Assembly (NCBI GenBank): GCA_017391185.1
Contig: JAFOZN010000032.1
Location: 1-7,455 of the forward strand
Reading direction: 5' to 3'
From: Alistipes sp.
Lineage (GTDB): Bacteria; Bacteroidota; Bacteroidia; Bacteroidales; Rikenellaceae
DNA: 7,455 bases
Positions 6,458 to 7,455 of the stretch are shown here, in pieces (position 1 is the stretch's first letter; each line of letters begins with the position of its first letter). The translations under genes and the position numbers were made by a program. The notes under the pieces are model-generated. The model was not told where the DNA came from, searched no databases, and saw only the letters and a list, made by a program, of their open reading frames with translations.

Positions 6458-6952
6458 TTAGAAAACTACACCAACTTTTAACTGAAGTGCATTCATATTT
6501 ACACTAACTCCAGACTCTGAAATTTTCTGAACATTATATCCCAGCTGAGCCTTAAACATACCCACTTTAACACCAATAGCAGGAGTAATCAACATTCCAG
6601 ATATACCTTTGATATTAGCCGAGGCTCCAATTCCAGCTCCTATATCAAATGAAGCAAAAGGTGTTACTTTTGTATTAGTAGGTAAATAACTCTTCACATT
6701 CAAGAAAACAGGAACCATAACCTCCATTTCAACCTCATGGTACAAATCTGCTCCAACTCCAATACCTGCGGAAAAATAATCACCAAATTTTGCTCCATGA
6801 ATAGTATGGACATTTATACGTCCTGCAGCAAAAGTTCCAACACCTACAGAATATCCCAAATCAACTTCACCCTGATATTTAATAGGTGTTTGGGCAGATG
6901 CCTGAATTGCAATACAAATAGAGACAACAACTAATAAGAATAATTTTTTCAT
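6458..6952 (-). CDS. Small secreted beta-barrel-like protein, function unknown
   Basis: I do not recognise the family. With the start at 6952 the product is 164 residues and begins with a clear signal peptide: MKK, a hydrophobic core, and a likely cut after ASA near residue 20. An upstream in-frame ATG at 6976 would add eight residues before this signal and looks wrong. The mature part is made of alternating hydrophobic stretches with many Gly, Ala, Val and Ser and ends in LQLKVGVVF. A C-terminal phenylalanine after alternating residues is typical of outer-membrane beta barrels, and about 140 residues would suit an 8-strand barrel. The gene is visibly more A/T-rich than rnc or radC. It converges on radC and starts just downstream of the minus-strand RNA gene. 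Confidence 0.75.
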   Translation of the reverse strand: MKKLFLLVVVSICIAIQASAQTPIKYQGEVDLGYSVGVGTFAAGRINVHTIHGAKFGDYFSAGIGVGADLYHEVEMEVMVPVFLNVKSYLPTNTKVTPFASFDIGAGIGASANIKGISGMLITPAIGVKVGMFKAQLGYNVQKISESGVSVNMNALQLKVGVVF

Positions 6953-6966
6953 AACAAAATGTATTA

Positions 6967-7012
6967 AGTTAAACAATCAGTTTTATCGCCAACAGATGGC
7001 AACCGTTTAACT
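6967..7012. other. Nested inverted repeat upstream of the secreted-protein gene
   Basis: AGTTAAAC (6967-6974) is complementary to GTTTAACT (7005-7012). Between them GCCA (6988-6991) pairs with TGGC (6997-7000). The dyad fills the space between the RNA gene's oligo-U tail and the coding start, where a promoter or operator for the secreted-protein gene would be expected. I find no convincing TAnnTTTG box, so its role is open. Confidence 0.4.
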
Positions 7013-7013
7013 C

Positions 7014-7090
7014 AAAAAAAAGAAACGTGGGTACTGTCTATCGCAAAGAAGGGACGACCAAGTACCCATACAAACATAGACACACCCACG
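7014..7090 (-). terminator. Oligo-U terminator of the small RNA
   Basis: The minus-strand transcript ends in CCCACG followed by UUUCUUUUUUUU (7014-7025). Two competing hairpins can precede the U run. A short one pairs 7028-7034 with 7062-7068 (7 bp). A longer one pairs 7026-7032 with 7084-7090 and 7035-7041 with 7076-7082 (7+7 bp, small internal loop). The U run exists only in the minus orientation and so gives the RNA's direction. Confidence 0.75.
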
Positions 7091-7209
7091 CCAAATGGCG
7101 TGAGCATTTAATGTGCCTATTGTCTGTTTGCTCGTTAAATTTTGGTCGTTTTACTTTGCGAAACAATAGCCTAAATGCCACCAATACAAGACTGCCTATC
7201 CGACAGCCT
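7014..7209 (-). ncRNA. ssrS: Structured small RNA, probable 6S RNA
   Basis: No protein explains this stretch, yet it is full of long-range complementarity. On the minus strand an RNA of about 196 nt would begin near 7209. Its ends pair through 7202-7208 with 7030-7038 (seven pairs with a 2-nt bulge). An 8-bp helix (7041-7048 with 7154-7161), another of 8 bp (7054-7061 with 7142-7149) and a 10-bp one (7071-7082 with 7121-7130, one 2-nt bulge) then stack into a rod, with an extra hairpin at 7087-7102. About 40 unpaired nt remain on the 5' side as a large bubble. A rod, a central bubble and a length near 185-200 nt are the features of 6S RNA, which binds RNA polymerase by mimicking an open promoter. 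In Bacteroidales I recall it being catalogued as Bacteroidales-1. That an RNA gene exists is fairly secure. The 6S identity is inferred from shape. Confidence 0.65.
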
Positions 7210-7213
7210 AATA

Positions 7214-7221
7214 CAAAGATA
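7214..7221 (-). promoter_or_regulatory. Candidate -7 box of the small RNA
   Basis: The minus strand reads TATCTTTG, a full TAnnTTTG match, placing the transcript start near A7209/G7208. This is exactly where the 5' half of the RNA's closing stem begins. The -33 region (about 7241-7245) lacks a clear TTTG. Confidence 0.6.
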
Positions 7222-7305
7222 GCAATAATTTTCAAATGATAACATAATTAGCGCATATTTTCGCTTAACGTACCGAAGAATGTCTATCATCATAGAGAGC
7301 TTAAC

Positions 7306-7440
7306 TTGCCGAGGATTGCCCCGGCAAAAAAGAAAATCCCCGCCCTTTGTCAAAGGGAGGGGACATAGGGGAGGGAATGTCAATATACGCGGCACCGCCG
7401 CCTCTTCAAGCGAGTTGAGATTTCCGACTCGGCATGAAGG
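7306..7440. repeat. REP-like cluster of palindromes
   Basis: Four inverted repeats follow each other without a gene: TTGCCG/CGGCAA (7306-7311 with 7322-7327); a 12-bp stem with one mismatch around CCCTTTGTCAAAGGG (7337-7348 with 7352-7363); GCGGC/GCCGC (7389-7393 with 7397-7401); and a nested pair CTTC/GAAG plus CGAGT/ACTCG (7404-7439). The CCCTTTG-CAAAGGG core followed by GGGGAGGG resembles dispersed intergenic repeats seen in many bacterial genomes, whose translations give spurious PLTKGG-type peptides. Copy number cannot be judged from this single occurrence. Confidence 0.5.
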
Positions 7441-7455
7441 TATAATAGACAGAAT

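Noticed and set aside
6928..6976. Longer start (ATG at 6976) for the secreted-protein gene
   Set aside because: It would put eight extra residues before a textbook signal peptide that begins with MKK at 6952.
7027..7239. Small open frames on both strands (70 and 65 residues)
   Set aside because: They coincide with the structured RNA gene. Neither product resembles a protein family, and the base-paired arms explain the sequence better.
7171..7395. 74-residue open frame on the minus strand
   Set aside because: Its PLTKGG-like start comes from translating the palindromic repeat and it runs into the RNA gene, a known type of spurious prediction.

Overview
The window looks like chromosomal DNA from a member of the Bacteroidales, possibly Alistipes or another Rikenellaceae; the genus is a guess. 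Three things point there: several candidate promoters have the Bacteroidetes -7 box TAnnTTTG, the translation starts sit behind A/T-rich leaders without clear Shine-Dalgarno sites, and the protein set fits (KDO transferase, PepE, an acpP-fabF-rnc order). Almost everything here is core housekeeping. I see no phage genes, transposase, CRISPR array or defence genes.

Layout. Positions 1-240 hold a strong bidirectional hairpin terminator and gene-free DNA. A free-standing tRNA-Arg(UCU) on the minus strand follows (282-355), with its own candidate promoter, a folded 5' leader and a U-tailed terminator. Three minus-strand genes come next, in transcription order pepE (dipeptidase E), yraN (UPF0102 nuclease-like) and waaA (KDO transferase, lipid A/LPS core). 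waaA has its own promoter-like element in the yraN-waaA gap. A compact divergent region (2846-3011) separates pepE from the plus-strand genes acpP and fabF (fatty acid synthesis). A 206-bp gap with stem-loops leads to rnc (RNase III) and radC (JAMM-domain RadC family). A 12-bp GC-rich hairpin separates radC from a convergent minus-strand gene for a small secreted beta-barrel-like protein.

The right end is the most interesting part. Between about 7014 and 7209 the minus strand carries what looks like a roughly 196-nt structured RNA gene: a TAnnTTTG box just upstream, extensive long-range complementarity forming a rod with a central bubble, and an oligo-U tail behind a hairpin. The architecture resembles 6S RNA (in Bacteroidales, as I recall, the RNA also called Bacteroidales-1). 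That assignment is inferred from shape and not from a covariance search. Beyond it, 7306-7440 is a gene-free cluster of four palindromes that looks like a dispersed REP-type repeat.

Functional links: waaA and acpP/fabF both serve the cell envelope, since acyl-ACP feeds lipid A and phospholipids. rnc downstream of acpP-fabF is a common bacterial gene order. I found no convincing new multi-gene system; the RNA and its alternative folds are the best candidates for follow-up.
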